Shown one piece after another: positions 29,880 through 41,193 of a stretch of DNA of 64,000 bases. The first letter of the stretch is position 1. Each line of letters begins with the position of its first letter. The position numbers and the translations under genes were made by a program. The notes beneath the pieces are model-generated. The model did not search any database, had not been told where the DNA came from, and saw only the letters and a program-made list of their open reading frames with translations. The stretch is from Enoplolaimus lenunculus (Eukaryota > Nematoda > Enoplea > Enoplida > Thoracostomopsidae), in NCBI GenBank assembly GCA_030248215.1, contig JASANG010001567.1, forward strand, positions 124,001 to 188,000, read 5' to 3'.

Positions 29880-30075
29880 TTCTCACATAGAGTTGACTAT
29901 GGGCAACTCAGCGCAGTGTATATATGATAAATAATATATATAGCACACTGTTTAACAATTGCAACTCGTATACATAGTACTAAATTAGCACAAGACGTGA
30001 GAGCTCCCTCGGGCTCGAGCGTCAAGCTCCTACAGCTGAGTGGTGATGGTAAACGCCTCCCACTCCAGCCACCGG
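29880..30075 (+). repeat. tRNA-derived SINE-like repeat, plus orientation
   Basis: Contains ACAAGACGTGAGAGC, CTCGGGCTCGAGCGTCAAGC and an A-box-like CTACAGCTGAGTGGTGATGG followed by CGCCTCCCAC. The same blocks in the same order occur in reverse orientation at 61320-61475, where A and B boxes are better kept. Confidence 0.6.
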
Positions 30076-30445
30076 ACCGGAGTGCGAAAGTAGCATAAAG
30101 TAGGTCTCAGATGAAATAGAAAATATTCATGGGATAGAGACTTAAGCGAAAAATTTTCAGTTTACTCCTATTTAAGCAAAAATCTTTCAGTTTATTATCG
30201 ATAAGCGCAAGATTTTCAGTTTACTATCTGTAACCAAACGTTACAATCCTTCGAATGGAGCGTTTACTGCGGGGCAAATCTACCAAATTCATCATTATTT
30301 TAGCACCGAATTTTCCTTCGCCGGCTGTGTTTAGGGTCCAGGCTCCGGCAAAATTTCTTGATTCTCATGTGGTTGCAGCCTGACCAAACATATGTATGGT
30401 TGTAAAGCTTTAGACGGAACTGGCGTGTACATTTCAAATTGCTAA

Positions 30446-30949
30446 TGGGTAATCCACCTTAAAACGCAAGCGCTACTGTAAAAATTGTCCTACCCGTTTT
30501 TGTCCTTACGTTGTTCCCAGAGACTCATTTGTTGCAGTAAGTACTCAAAATCCAATGGTCGTTTTGAAACTATTGCGACAATTAGCACACTACAGCAACG
30601 AATACGTCCGTATGCGCTGGATAGCAACTTGTTTTGTCGTGAGTCCCTTGGAAGGGACTGTAAACATTGTATTATAATATTTGCTACGCGCTATTATGAA
30701 TATATGCATGCATGTATTGAAAACGTTTAATTTATCTGCTCTTAAATTAGGTTTCGATTGTCTTGAAGTCATGGAAACACAAATATTTTGCCCTGACCCC
30801 CTTCGTAGGGAGTAAGGACATTTACCACTAAACTGCACTACTGGAGTTGTCTCAAATCCCAAACCAGAATGTGGTTTTATATGCACTTCCAAACGTGGTG
30901 GATGGAAAACTTTTTACACTAGCGCGTCCGTTTTAACGGGGATGACCCA
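30446..30949. mobile_element. TIR element TGGGTAATCCACC...GGGGATGACCCA
   Basis: Second copy of the 18888-19420 family, identified from its terminal TGGGT-ATCC / GGATGACCCA pair and internal GTCCCTTGGAAGGGACTG and CCTTCGTAGGGAGTAAGG blocks. No coding potential. Confidence 0.6.
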
Positions 30950-31004
30950 AAACATCAATATTTGCAGTAAGATATGATTTCACTACAAACTGCAGGTTTA
31001 TTAG

Positions 31005-31400
31005 GCTTGGGCTTAGGACTACTTATGCTGTCCAAAAACAGGGCCGGATCGTTTTCCAGCGCGGCTGTAATAGAGTCAGTTTAAGCTTTAACTTTTTGCT
31101 TAGGTTTACGTTTAAACTTAGGCTTAGACTTAGGAATAGGCTCATCCTTACGCTTAGATTTAGGCTTTCGATCGAAAAACATGTCAGTTCAATGTTTAAT
31201 TTAAAAAGGATACTTTACTATAGCACCGTATTTAAGCCAAAAACAATTATAACACAACTTCACGTTATCAGTGGAAAGGGTCAATGTTTGAAAGTTAACA
31301 ACAGTAGGCATATTGCTAAGCCTAAAGACCAAACCACGACGTAAGTCAATATCTGAGCCAAAAACCTAAGCCTAATCCTAAGCCTATATAAGCGCAAAAA
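31005..31400. mobile_element. TTAGGC-type element(s), two arms in opposite orientation
   Basis: 31005-31165 has ACAGGGCCGGATCGTTTTCC, TAATAGAGTCAGTTTAAGC and forward TTAGGC units; 31312-31395 has reverse units CTAAGCCTAATCCTAAGCC. Either two elements or one long fold-back copy with spacer. Confidence 0.5.
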
Positions 31401-32746
31401 ATATGTCTATCGCATATAAAATCTTACTCCATAATATTATTGTCCTGCGAAAAATGATTCGCCCGTCAACGCAACATGATCTCGATAATAATTTCGCGAA
31501 TTTCAGGAAAGTGTTGATTTAAAAATGATTACAAGATTTTATTGAACTATCAACAAAATAATTGTTATAAGAATAATACAAATGCTGCTCTCAATGCTTT
31601 GTAAACATTTGGCATGCGCTTTTTCAATTTTCTGGTATTTGTCTAATTGATCAAATTCTGTAGTATTATCCAGAACAGAGCGACAGAAGACCGTGCAAAT
31701 TGTGTTAAAACACAAAACGTTTGTCCAACTTGAAAGTGTGCTTGCTCTAAAGTTTTCAAGGATGATTCTGATATTTTTTGCCTGGTCATAAATTTATACA
31801 TGCAAAATTGATAATCTTACGTCCGCATGTTTTATTGCCCTCTATTTTGCTCGAATTTTGCCTATAATATCATTCTTTACTCCACAGATATATGCATTAT
31901 TATACATGCAATCGGTAATCAACAATGCCAACTTTTAGTTTTCGAAATTTTTTCATTTAACAAGCCGTAATATCTGCAAGATACCAGCCGACTGCGTATA
32001 AATGTACATAGTATTTAGTATTTGTTTAAATTAACAATATAAAAAACAAACAGAACTGCGAACAAAACAAGCGTGAAATACTATATGCAGCGGATTGAAA
32101 GTCAATGGTTATCTCTAAAAAAGTTTTACTACATCAGATAAATATATTTTATAAAGCAAGAATGCAGCCACCGGAGGGTCAGGGAGACCAGACACAGTCC
32201 ACGCACGACCGAGTACTTATCAGTTTGCACAACACGAAACCGCAGTGGCTAAAAAGTATGTTATGCGTTCCCAACTTGCACGCCAGCCCCTCCATCCGGT
32301 GGTTTAATGAGGAAACGTTGTTCTGAATCACTGAAAAAGCATCAAAAAGCAAAAGTATAACAAAAATTAAAAGCATATTTATCCAATAGCGCTACAGACA
32401 CAACCTTTGTTTTCTAAACTGTTGTAACTCATTCCGTGGTTGATGTGTTGCCATCGTAAACCGAATTTTAAATACAGAATGTGACTCTCGATGCGTTTTC
32501 ACGAACTCAAACTTTGCCGTTGCGGTATGAATTATGTCAAGTGTGAGTCATGACATCGTGTATACTATTCAAACACAAAAACACATAAAAACTTTATCTA
32601 CAATGAGACTGTATGAAAAAAATTAAAAAATCATTTAAACGCACGAAGTAGGGCAGCGTGTTTTCGCAGCTAGTTTTATAGCAAGTTTCATAGTTTGGTT
32701 TTCAATACTGCACAATATTGTTTACTTAGGCCTTAGAGTTTAAAAA
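31401..32746. other. Intergenic stretch, no gene recognised
   Basis: AT-rich sequence with only short open frames. A slightly GC-rich patch at 32160-32260 (CCACCGGAGGGTCAGGG...) has no recognised identity. Confidence 0.5.
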
Positions 32747-33088
32747 ATGCCTCGCTTTGATCACTTTTACAACGTAGGTAGGTACCCTTCTATAACGGTT
32801 CGGATGGTCCTTCTATATTTTCTGTGACAGATACAAAAGTTCTGATTAGCAAGCGAGCATCAAAGTCAGAAATCGATTAAAACAGTTGCGTAGTTATGAA
32901 CTCAGAAGTAGTATGTTTTAGACAACGTCAAGTATTGTTTATTTGCAGAGATACTTGGCATCAATGATGATATAAAAGATATAAATGTTGTAGCTAGTAG
33001 AGTGTACTATTTCATGAGCTATGCGGGAAGAGTAAATTTAAAGTTGTTTAAGAAGATAACCATCATAAAATATGTGTATGCATGCTAA
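32747..33088 (+). CDS. Candidate two-exon micro-gene (56 aa), unknown function
   Basis: ATG at 32747 opens MPRFDHFYNV, a donor GTAGGT follows at 32778, and an acceptor TTGCAG ends at 32948. The second exon (32949-33088) continues in frame with EILGINDDIKDINVVASRVY, then YFMSYAGRVNLKLFKKITI and a stop at 33086-33088. The joined frame is 56 codons. The middle is amphipathic and the tail basic. It lies 118 bases before the MRPL21 start on the same strand, so it could also be an alternative 5' exon pair or chance in AT-rich DNA. No family was recognised. Confidence 0.25.
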
Positions 33089-33206
33089 TTTGTATCGGGG
33101 TGGGTTGTATTAATGTTGCTGTGTGTTACACAAGAACTTAATTTTATTTTTGATACGTTTAGAAATTATTGCATTTTTGACTAAAACGAAACTTCGCGGA
33201 TTTCCA

Positions 33207-36200
33207 ATGGTTTTCCAACGAGTATTAATATTTTCAAATATGTCGGGGCTTCGCAGTGCGACGTCAATCAGGTATGCAGTATAAAGTGAGAACTAGTCGG
33301 GTCTGGCCAAATAGATTAAACTTCAAATTTTTAATTTTTCTACCTTTTTGCGCTAGCACGTACCTGGAAATATGGTACCTTTTTTATCGTGTTACTACAC
33401 GCGATATCTTGTCCATACTTCCAGTTTGAGAAGTTAGAGTTAATACATTTGTTATTTACCATATCACATCATCGACGTTTTGCCAACTGTAATGTAATAA
33501 AGTTACTGTGTGTAAGCATGTGAGACATGCTTGTCCGTTATGTGCACATGCAATATTGTGCAGTGCACTATATGTATGCTATCTGGCAGCATACGGTCGA
33601 CAAATATAGTCGACGAAAAAGGTAGTTGGAGAGGCGGGCTACGTGGCGCGGTGGTAGAGTGTTCGCTTATGGATCCGTAGGCTGAGAGTTCGATCCCCGC
33701 TCTAGCCCGCTTTTCCAGCTGCTTAGTAGAAAGGTCTGATGTCCCGGTTCCTACCTAGACTGACATGGGGGCCACGCCGTGAGCGCAATGGTAAACTGCT
33801 GCGTTATGAACACGGTATCCAGTCGAAAATAGGATGGACGGTCAAGGGACACAAAAAAGAAAGAAGAAAACGAAAAGAGACCCAACCTCGGGGGCCACGC
33901 CGTGAGCCAATGGAAAAAAAAAAAAAGGGACGACCTTGTTGAAAATAAGGGCATGTGAGACATGCTTGTCCTGGTGCATATGCAATAAATGCAATGCACA
34001 TTGGTTTGTACGGTTGACACATATAGTCGACGAAAAATGCAGTTGGACAGGCGGGCTACATGGCGCAGTGGTAGAGCGCTCGCTTAAGGATCCATAGGCT
34101 GAGAGTTCGATCCCCGCTCTAGCCCGCTTTTCCAGCTGCTTAGTAAAAGGTCTGATGTCCCGGTTCCTACCTAGACTGACATGGGGGCCACGCCGTGAGC
34201 GCAATGGTAAACTGCTGCGTTATGAACACGGTATCCAGTCGAAAATAGGATGGACGGTCAAGGGACGACCTTGTTGAAAATAAGGGCATGTGAGACATGC
34301 TTGTCCTGGTGCATATGCAATAAATGCAACGCACATTGTGTTTTACGGTTGATGGTACCTTTTTTATCGTGTTAATACACGCGACATCTTGTCCATACTT
34401 CCATTTTGAGAAGTTAGAGTTAATACATTTGTTATTTACCATATCACATCATCGACGTTTTGCCAACTGTAATGTAATAAAGTTACTGTGTGTAAGCATG
34501 TAAGATAAGACATGCTTGTCCATTATGTGCACATGCAATATTGTGCAGTGCACTATATGTATGCTATCTGGCAGCATACGGTCGACACATATAGTCGACG
34601 AAAAATGCAGTTGGAGAGGCGGGCTACGTGGCGCGGTGGTAGAGTGTAGCAAAATTTTCAGCAACGTCGTCCCTTGATCGTCCATCTTAATTTCGACTTC
34701 TAGATACGTGTTTGAGCGCGGCAATTTACCACTGCGCTGACGGCGTAGCCACCATATCAGTCAAGGTAGAATCGTTCGGGAACTTCAGACCGTTTTTAGG
34801 CAGCTGGAAGGGCGGGTTACGGCTCGGTTTCAAGTTAGGGACCTACCATCCTAGGTGAACGCTTTACCACTGCGCCATAGTAGCTCGCATCTCCAACCGC
34901 TTTCTCGTCGGCAACACAGTGCACTGCACAATGTTGCATGTGTACAGTGCAGTTACCGGGCAAGCATGTATCTCAAACTAAACGCATAGCTCTACAAAAA
35001 ATCGTAATATTTACCACACAGTGTAATGGTTTGTAACGTGATTAACTTGCTAGCGAGACATTACGAGGGTCTATTTCCGGTAAGGTGTTCGTATCTTTTT
35101 GAGAAAATTCGGGGAGAAAACGAAGTATATATGCGCAGTACTTCGAAGAAAATGGTCGTACCGACCGTAGTGACGAAGGTACGATTTTCGTTGTAGTGCT
35201 ATCTTTTGAGAAAGTTACCATCCGCCACACTTCGGAGGATGGCATCAGCCAGACCGTATAGTTGTTGCAAGCCGGAGCGTAATATCAACCACAATCGGAT
35301 TGTGGATTGGATATATACCTAATCATTTACTAATCAGCTCTGTTATTGATACTAAAAGACGCTTGCTAATTATATATTTTAGGTTTTCAAGTATACAGTC
35401 GTTCAGAAATCCAGAACGTTGTAAATCTCAAGTTGATAATATTGAAGATCCATCAACATCAACTGAAATAACTAATAGTAAGTATGGTGTATTTATAGCA
35501 GTATGTATTGAATAAGTGTCTGATTCATTTTAAACTGAAAAAGTGGAAGTTTTTATCTCAGAGGATGAAATTTATTAGCATTTGGTACAAGCTGTACACA
35601 GCCGCATGCTAACTAAACCGCATATGTATGCTTTCTAAACTAAGTGCGCCACCGTAACATTTCTATTTTCGCGCCCACGTTGATCTTTCGCTTTCTAAAA
35701 TTTTAGTAGTACTAGTTTCGCTCCATTCCCTGCGTACTCGTTTAGCAGTAAAATGGTAAAGTATATACAATTTATTTAAACATCTAAAATGCACCGGCAA
35801 AAAAGTTGATATTTTTGTGATGCACCTTTTTATTTATGGTTGTTGCTTTATAGAAGTTATCTCGCATGTCAATAACGAGATAGCGAACCGCAACACAGGA
35901 CGTTTGTTTGCAGTGATTTCGATGAATGATCAACAGTACAAAGTAACCACCGAAGATATTGTTGTAATTCCTGGTGAACAACCGTTTGATGTCGGGGATA
36001 GAATTAGAATTGAAAAGGTAATCGATTAGCAGACACGACAGTGAATCGTTTTAAATCCTGACCTCGGCTTGGCGCCGGAACCAGTGGCCAAGCCCCATTA
36101 CTGTGAAATCCATCGCCCCGGAACAGTGCCGTGACTTGTAATTCAAAGTAAATTTACAAATATTTGAGTTCGGCCGGGTTTTGCATTTAGACAAACCTCG

Positions 36201-39200
36201 GATCATTGTACAAATATATATTTAGAAACCAGGAATTGATTTATGTTGACGTGGTGCCGTCGCCAAACCAAAATATTGCACATATACCAGGTTAAAGGAA
36301 TTTGTGTTTGGCCAAAACTTCTGCATAAATTTCATTCCTGTTCCTGTTAGTGTTTCTAGATTTAACAATACATGAAGCGGAACTTTTACAGTTCTGTGGC
36401 AAATTATTCGTTATCGTTTACATATTGGAAACTTTGTCCTTCGAAATTGTTACTTCCGCATGAGTGTTTTTGCAAGTAATTCAATTTTGTTAATAAACAG
36501 TTTCTGTTGTGTTTTCGCAAAACTTGATGATGAAATAGCTGCGAATTCGCTTAAGCCATTTTTGGCATTAAGTTTTCTTAAAAGTCCAATAGTAATTCAG
36601 TGATGAAAATTACTTTAAATTCCGATTCCTGTTTCTATTCCGGCAAAATTTAGTTTCTGATAGAACCTTGACATATACAACAACTGCGTTTGGTTTTTTA
36701 TAATTACGCACACATTCCAGTTAAAAATATTATATTGTCACTGTATTCCTGTCTGTATTTCAGTTTTTTTCATTTCAAGCAAAGCTCATTGCGATAGCAG
36801 TTTAATATAAAGTGTTATACTAACAGGCACCACTTTTATTTAAACATGAACAAACAACGGGTACGTATGCCGTTATAGATTCTGTTGCAGCTCTAGTAAG
36901 TTAACCGTTAAGACCGATTCCTGCATTTTCAACACAGATCTGAAAGTTGACTCGGTTTACTTTGCTGTTAATTTTGAATTAATTTTACACTAAGTAAACC
37001 TGCAGTTTTTGGTTTATTTAAGGTTCTCTTAGTTGGAAGCAAAAATTTCACGTTATTTGGCAATCCAGTTATACCGTAAGTTTTCAGTTTATATAATATA
37101 TTAAATATTAATAAAATTGCATAATTTGTATACGTACACGTAATATCTAGCATGTCTAAACGTAGTCAATCATCTATTACTGAGTATCTCGGCAAAAAGA
37201 CTGAATACTACTGAGGCACCTGCTGAACCGGGACATGAACAGACAACGTCAACACAAACTCTGGCAAGCAGTTCTTCTGAACAAGATGCTTAATAATCAT
37301 CCGTCATTTTTGGTTAGGTCAAACTGGTAAATGATTATATCAAACACCAAAAGTTTGGTTCGTGCATCTCCGGGGCGGGGCAAATATGGTTTTTTTATCG
37401 ACACGTGAAACGCGTGACTACCATAAGGTTACCGTTTACCAAATGCAGAAGTTTCTGAAAGCACCTGCCATTACAGCAACAGTGTCTGATATAAAGCAGA
37501 CCACACTGTCCAAAACTATCCTCGACAGCAAGAAACGACTCAAACCTATCATCAAATCCATTAACTCTGCGGTCGATCTTCGTTTTCTCTGCTTGGGCAT
37601 CAACAGTATGGTCAGGCTGATGGTGTCGAAAAATCAAAAGTTTCACTAAAGGCCCTTTTTTCGGATTACTACGCTATCGAGTGGACATTTTTTATGAAAC
37701 CTTGCGCAGACATCTGAGCGAAACTGTGCAAAACGCAACATATATTGGGATGAACACTCAAAGTGAACTAATTGGTGCATAATTAAATTCAATAGAAAAT
37801 ACTTAAGGAGTAAAGAAAACAGTCATTACACTGCATACGACGAGCAACCAGCCTTTTCGTTCATTATGTCAGCAACGAAAGGTTAACGAACGTTTATGCT
37901 GAAACACTAGCTGACAAGTTTTTGGAAATTACCAATTCGTCTAGACTGAAGTTATCTTTTATTGCTGGGCAACGGCAAGGCTGTGATGGATGTGCGGCGA
38001 TGCGCGGTTATATTGGCGGCGTGCAGACCATTATTCGTCAGAGTTACCATCAAGAGGCGTACGTTCATTGCTCTGCTCACTGTCTGAATTTTGTGCTACT
38101 GAATTCGTGCCAACTGCCACAAATTCGAACGCCGTTTACTGCGGTTGCAGATGTTTACAATTTCATTTACTTATCTACAGAGTGTGCCGCGGCGTTCACT
38201 AGATACGCTGGTAAAACAATGGAAAATATAGTGAGATGACGCAAACTCTGTAGCATATGGGACACTTGCAGTCTCTGTTGCCATGGTGTAAAACGCAACT
38301 GAATTATGGCAGAATCGGAACGGTTAATTTATTTATACTTGAATCGCAACTATAAATATTCAGAGCAGATACGTTTTACATACCGAGTCTTATTTCTTGT
38401 AATTGGTTTTGCGCCAGATCAATATGTCGGGTTTACAGTGCATGGTATTCATGTTTCTGTTATAAATTTCCTCCCTGAATAAACCTTAATTAAACGGTGG
38501 AGGCACAAATCGCACATAATTATTGCTAATAATACAGATCAGAAACGATGAAAAATTACGATTATATTACGGATATGTCGATACCGATGCCGATTTAAAT
38601 TTTAATACCTATACAATGCTTAAAGAACAAATAAAATAGCACATTGCATCATTATAGATGTGAAGATTTCAACCCTAACAACCATGAAACAATATAATTT
38701 TACTAGAACGGTTCATCTCAATTATTTTTTCTACCACAAACGCAACAGAGATAACAATTTTACTGATCAGACGCACTGATATACGCCAACAAGTGAAATT
38801 GATAGCGTTCCAACTCACTGTTATATATTGTGCAGAAAGCGTCGGCAAAGTATCGGCTATTTTTGGCAGTGCCGTTGCCGACTCTCACAAAAAGTGTCGA
38901 ATATTGCCGATGTTGATTATTCGGTACATCGCTACATTTGAATAGATAATATAGATCAAAACCAAAATTTGGTGCTAAGGTTTATCATTAAAGTTGACTT
39001 AATTCTAATAGAAACTTCGGCTCGACCCTGTTCTTTATATTCTGTGGAAGGAGGCAGGCCTTTGACTTGGTAGTGGCAATGTAATTTTCAGCTGTTTTGG
39101 TTTTGCGTTTCGAAACTTGAACCTGGTTTAGAGCTCAAAGCAATTAAACGCCGATAGCCGAATATCCTTTCAAAATGATTAAACGTAAAAAATTTTAGCT

Positions 39201-40400
39201 GCGCAAAACAAAGCACAAAGCGATAGCCTTGGGTGCGGTTAGCTGAATAATCTGCCACATTTTGGTTTTCCTGAAACGTTTTTATTCTACGTTGGTTCCC
39301 TTTGTCATAATATTATGTTTGCTTGCATTGTACATATATGTACTGTAGTATAACAAACTACATAATAGTAGCGTCAGAGACCACGATAACCACTTTCTGT
39401 GTGTTTGCATAGCTTGCTGTTATAGCTACCAGGGTGCAACCGGAATTCCGGTTCCGGCATTTTTTCACCTTCCGGTTCCGGTAAATTTTTACCGGATTTA
39501 AAAATTCCGGTGTTATAATTTGGCCGTTTTTTTAACTTTGCTAATCTTTAAGAATCTCTTTAGAAAGCTACTTGTATTCCGAATATAAGCCATTGATGGT
39601 GGATTTCACTTCAGTCGACGACGAAAATCTAAAATACAACTAATAAAATAAATATCTATGTTCGACTAAGGTTATTTCATAAATAATAGAGCAAAAAATA
39701 AGATTAAAATGAAATTTTTGGTGAAATGCATTTTTCACTTTCCGGTTCCGGTAAAATTTTCAAATTCCGGTTCCGGTAAATTGTAATTCCGGTTGCACCC
39801 TGATAGTTACTGTAAGAGTTGTTAGTATATACTGTTCCGATGGGACGTAAAAATACTGGAACTGGAGGAAGGTAATTTAACAATTGTGAAAGGCAACTTA
39901 ACAATAATGTAAATTTTTAATTCTTTGTTTACTATAGACGAGATACGGTGAAAATCGAAGGAACGGTCATAGAAAAAACTTTGTCTGAAACGAAAACACG
40001 TTTCCACATAATACCGAGAAAGCAGTTCAAAAACTTGTTCTGTAAGTGTTGCTTAATATGTTTGTAAATCTGCTTTATGTTGTTTTATCATTTAAGCAAA
40101 GTTCTAATTGGCGTCCTGATCGGAATTATATGTTGCTATAAGCTTATTAAACCATGTCGTGCTTTAATATTTTGCGTATGGACGTTTCGAAAGTACAGTC
40201 ACACACAGAATTCAATGCCTGGCCGTTACTGTACGTAGCGTTATCCTTGACAACTACATACCGTTGCGACTGTACATAGCTTGTTAATGATTTATGTCAC
40301 GGTTTCAGTAGAAAGAATTCCGTTGAATGTAATACGCATCAATTCCATAAAGTTACCGAAGCCTTTGCCTGCCGTTCACGATACGTCGAATGCTGTGTAA
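33207..40400 (+). CDS. MRPL21: Mitochondrial large ribosomal subunit protein bL21m (six exons, complete)
   Basis: Component of the mitochondrial large ribosomal subunit that binds rRNA. Exons 33207-33271, 35383-35477, 35854-36017, 37023-37075, 39938-40041, 40309-40400 join without phase conflict into 190 aa; human MRPL21 is of similar size. The N-terminus MVFQRVLIFSNMSGLRSATS is basic, hydroxylated and free of acidic residues, as expected for a mitochondrial targeting peptide, which supports the chosen start. The core reads RLFAVISMNDQQYKV, then DVGDRIRIEK, VLLVGSKNFTLFGNPVIP, RDTVKIEGTVIEKT and the C-terminal VIRINSI, the L21 signature order. Intron 1 (2.1 kb) holds a tRNA-like repeat array, intron 4 (2.9 kb) a broken hAT transposase. 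A poly(A) signal follows 66 bases after the stop. Confidence 0.95.
33634..33710 (+). pseudogene. tRNA-like unit 1 (tRNA-derived repeat)
   Basis: A perfect 7 bp acceptor-like stem GCGGGCT/AGCCCGC encloses 77 bases with an A box (GTGGCGCGGTGGTAGAGTG) and a B box (AGTTCGATCCC). The T stem has mismatches (GAGAG against CCCGC) and no clean anticodon arm is visible, so a working tRNA is unlikely. Confidence 0.6.
34051..34127 (+). pseudogene. tRNA-like unit 2 (tRNA-derived repeat)
   Basis: Same 77-base fold as unit 1 with a better A box (TGGCGCAGTGGTAGAGCGC) and the same B box AGTTCGATCCC. The ends GCGGGCT/AGCCCGC are intact. Probably the closest of the group to the ancestral form. Confidence 0.6.
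34619..34648 (+). pseudogene. tRNA-like unit 3, truncated after the A box
   Basis: Begins GCGGGCTACGTGGCGCGG exactly like unit 1, but the match stops after AGAGTGT and unrelated sequence follows. Confidence 0.6.
34740..34990 (-). pseudogene. tRNA-like unit 4, inverted and diverged
   Basis: On the minus strand: GAGATACATGCTTGCCC, CACATGCAACATTGTGCAG, GACGAGAAAGCGGTTGGAG, then the A box CTATGGCGCAGTGGTAAAGCG. The order of blocks equals the three direct units, so it is an older inverted copy. Confidence 0.5.
36325..36675. mobile_element. hAT-like non-autonomous element, copy 2, in MRPL21 intron 3
   Basis: Aligns with 10536-10947: shared CTGTTCCTGTT, GGCAAATTATTCGTTATCG, TTTTGTTAATAA, CTTGATGATGAAATAGC, GAATTCGCTTAAG, CAGTGATGAAAATTA and the right end GATAGAACCTTG. 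The left terminus is unclear. Confidence 0.55.
37152..38239 (+). pseudogene. hAT-type transposase relic (ZMYM/DUF4371-like), broken
   Basis: Starts with MSKRSQSSITEYLGKKT, a basic N-terminus typical of hAT proteins, stopped by TGA at 37212. After frame loss it resumes with TRETRDYHKVTVYQMQKFL (37362-37649), and again at 37922-38239 with SFIAGQRQGCDGCAAMRG and YVHCSAHCLNFVLLNSC, the GQGYDGAANMSG and VHCYAHxLNL blocks of this transposase group. The rest of the catalytic domain and the C-terminal dimerisation region are absent. Plain DNA transposon inside MRPL21 intron 4, same strand as the gene. Confidence 0.8.
39430..39802. mobile_element. hAT-like MITE CAGGGTGCAACCGG with 8 bp target duplication
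   Basis: The left end CAGGGTGCAACCGGAATTCC pairs with GGAATTAC/CCGGTTGCACCCTG-type right end. Flanks ATAGCTAC and ATAGTTAC form an 8 bp target duplication with one mismatch, the length made by hAT transposases. Subterminal TTCCGGTTCCGG repeats occur at both ends and the centre is AT-rich. A near-identical copy that lost its left tip is 52136-52488. Confidence 0.85.
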
Positions 40401-40465
40401 ACGGAATATGCAGTGATACTACAGTTTGATTGACCAATTTCAAAAAAATGTTTCATGTATCTTTC

Positions 40466-40471
40466 AATAAA
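40466..40471 (+). terminator. Poly(A) signal AATAAA of MRPL21
   Basis: Canonical hexamer 66 bases after the MRPL21 stop codon, in AT-rich sequence. Confidence 0.6.
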
Positions 40472-40827
40472 TATACCATACGCTGAAGAGCGACGTCATC
40501 ATGCTTTAAGAATTTTAGATCTCTTATTTTGCAGATTTTTTATAATGTTTCACCCGTACTGGCTGGTAATTTAGTGTGCTTTGGAATTTTATCTTGAGAC
40601 GTGTTAGTTTAAAAAGTATTGTTTTAACCTGAGATGTTTATTGAATGAATAGAATACTTTGGTTAGCCCTCATAACTATAACGGAGGATATTACATACTG
40701 TGAGGGGCGAGCCCTTTGTTCGCTGGACTATAATAGAATAAACTTTGCTTTGGTTTATTTGCTGAAGCTTAGTTATAGGCTTGTTCTTACGCAGATGTTT
40801 AGATTAAAGAATATGCTTATAACAGAA

Positions 40828-41193
40828 ATCGACCGCATACTAATTTTACCGGATACCGGAACCAAAGCCGGATAGTAAATTTTGTGCCGGGGCCGGATGT
40901 TTACTGGATGTAGGATGGAAATATGTACATTGTTGGAAGTATTGGGATCGTGCAAAATTATGCCTTTTGGCTTGGATTTCTTATTCCATGTCAGTGCCCA
41001 GTCTGGACTTGCCTGGAACTGGAGTCGCTGCAAAATATAGTAGTTCGACGTGTAAAAAGCAGTTTTGTGATATTTAGAACCGCAACCGCAATTATCGAGT
41101 ACCCGGAGGTTTGTACCGGATATCGGAACCGGATACAGATGTCGGATTTTTGCCGGATATTAAACCGGAACAAAATAACCGGTCGATCCCTTG
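40828..41193. mobile_element. ATCGACCGG-ended TIR element, copy 1
   Basis: The left end AATCGACCGCATACTAATTTTACCGG is mirrored by CCGGATATTAAACCGGAACAAAATAACCGGTCGATCC. The interior shares TACATTGTT, GTACCGGATATC and CGGATACAGATGTCGG phrases with 48078-48455. The long open frames here are by-products of the repeat. Confidence 0.7.

Larger units (their letters stand above)
33366..34990. repeat. Nested tandem array of tRNA-like repeat units in MRPL21 intron 1
   Basis: A block of about 270 bases starting ATGGTACCTTTTTTATCG at 33372 recurs at 34352, 980 bases later, almost unchanged. Between and inside these are three direct copies of a unit that contains GAGACATGCTTGTCC, GTGCACATGCAA or GTGCATATGCAA, TAGTCGACGAAAAA and a tRNA-like body (33634, 34051, 34619). 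A fourth, diverged unit lies inverted at 34740-34990. The first unit has an extra segment of about 80 bases, 33847-33927, bounded by AGGGAC on both sides, that carries its own partial GGGGCCACGCCGTGAGC copy. Confidence 0.85.

Noticed and set aside
33634-34127. Functional tRNA genes
   Set aside because: The T stems are mismatched and no clear anticodon arm is found; the bodies belong to larger repeats.
33751-34442. Several minus-strand frames with repeated peptides in MRPL21 intron 1
   Set aside because: The peptides repeat because the tRNA-like units are tandem; the same frames differ or break between copies.
33372-34640. Direct repeats 980 bases apart considered as a pair of LTRs
   Set aside because: The repeats hold tRNA-like bodies, there is no coding region between them, and a third and fourth unit exist, so a tandem array explains them better.
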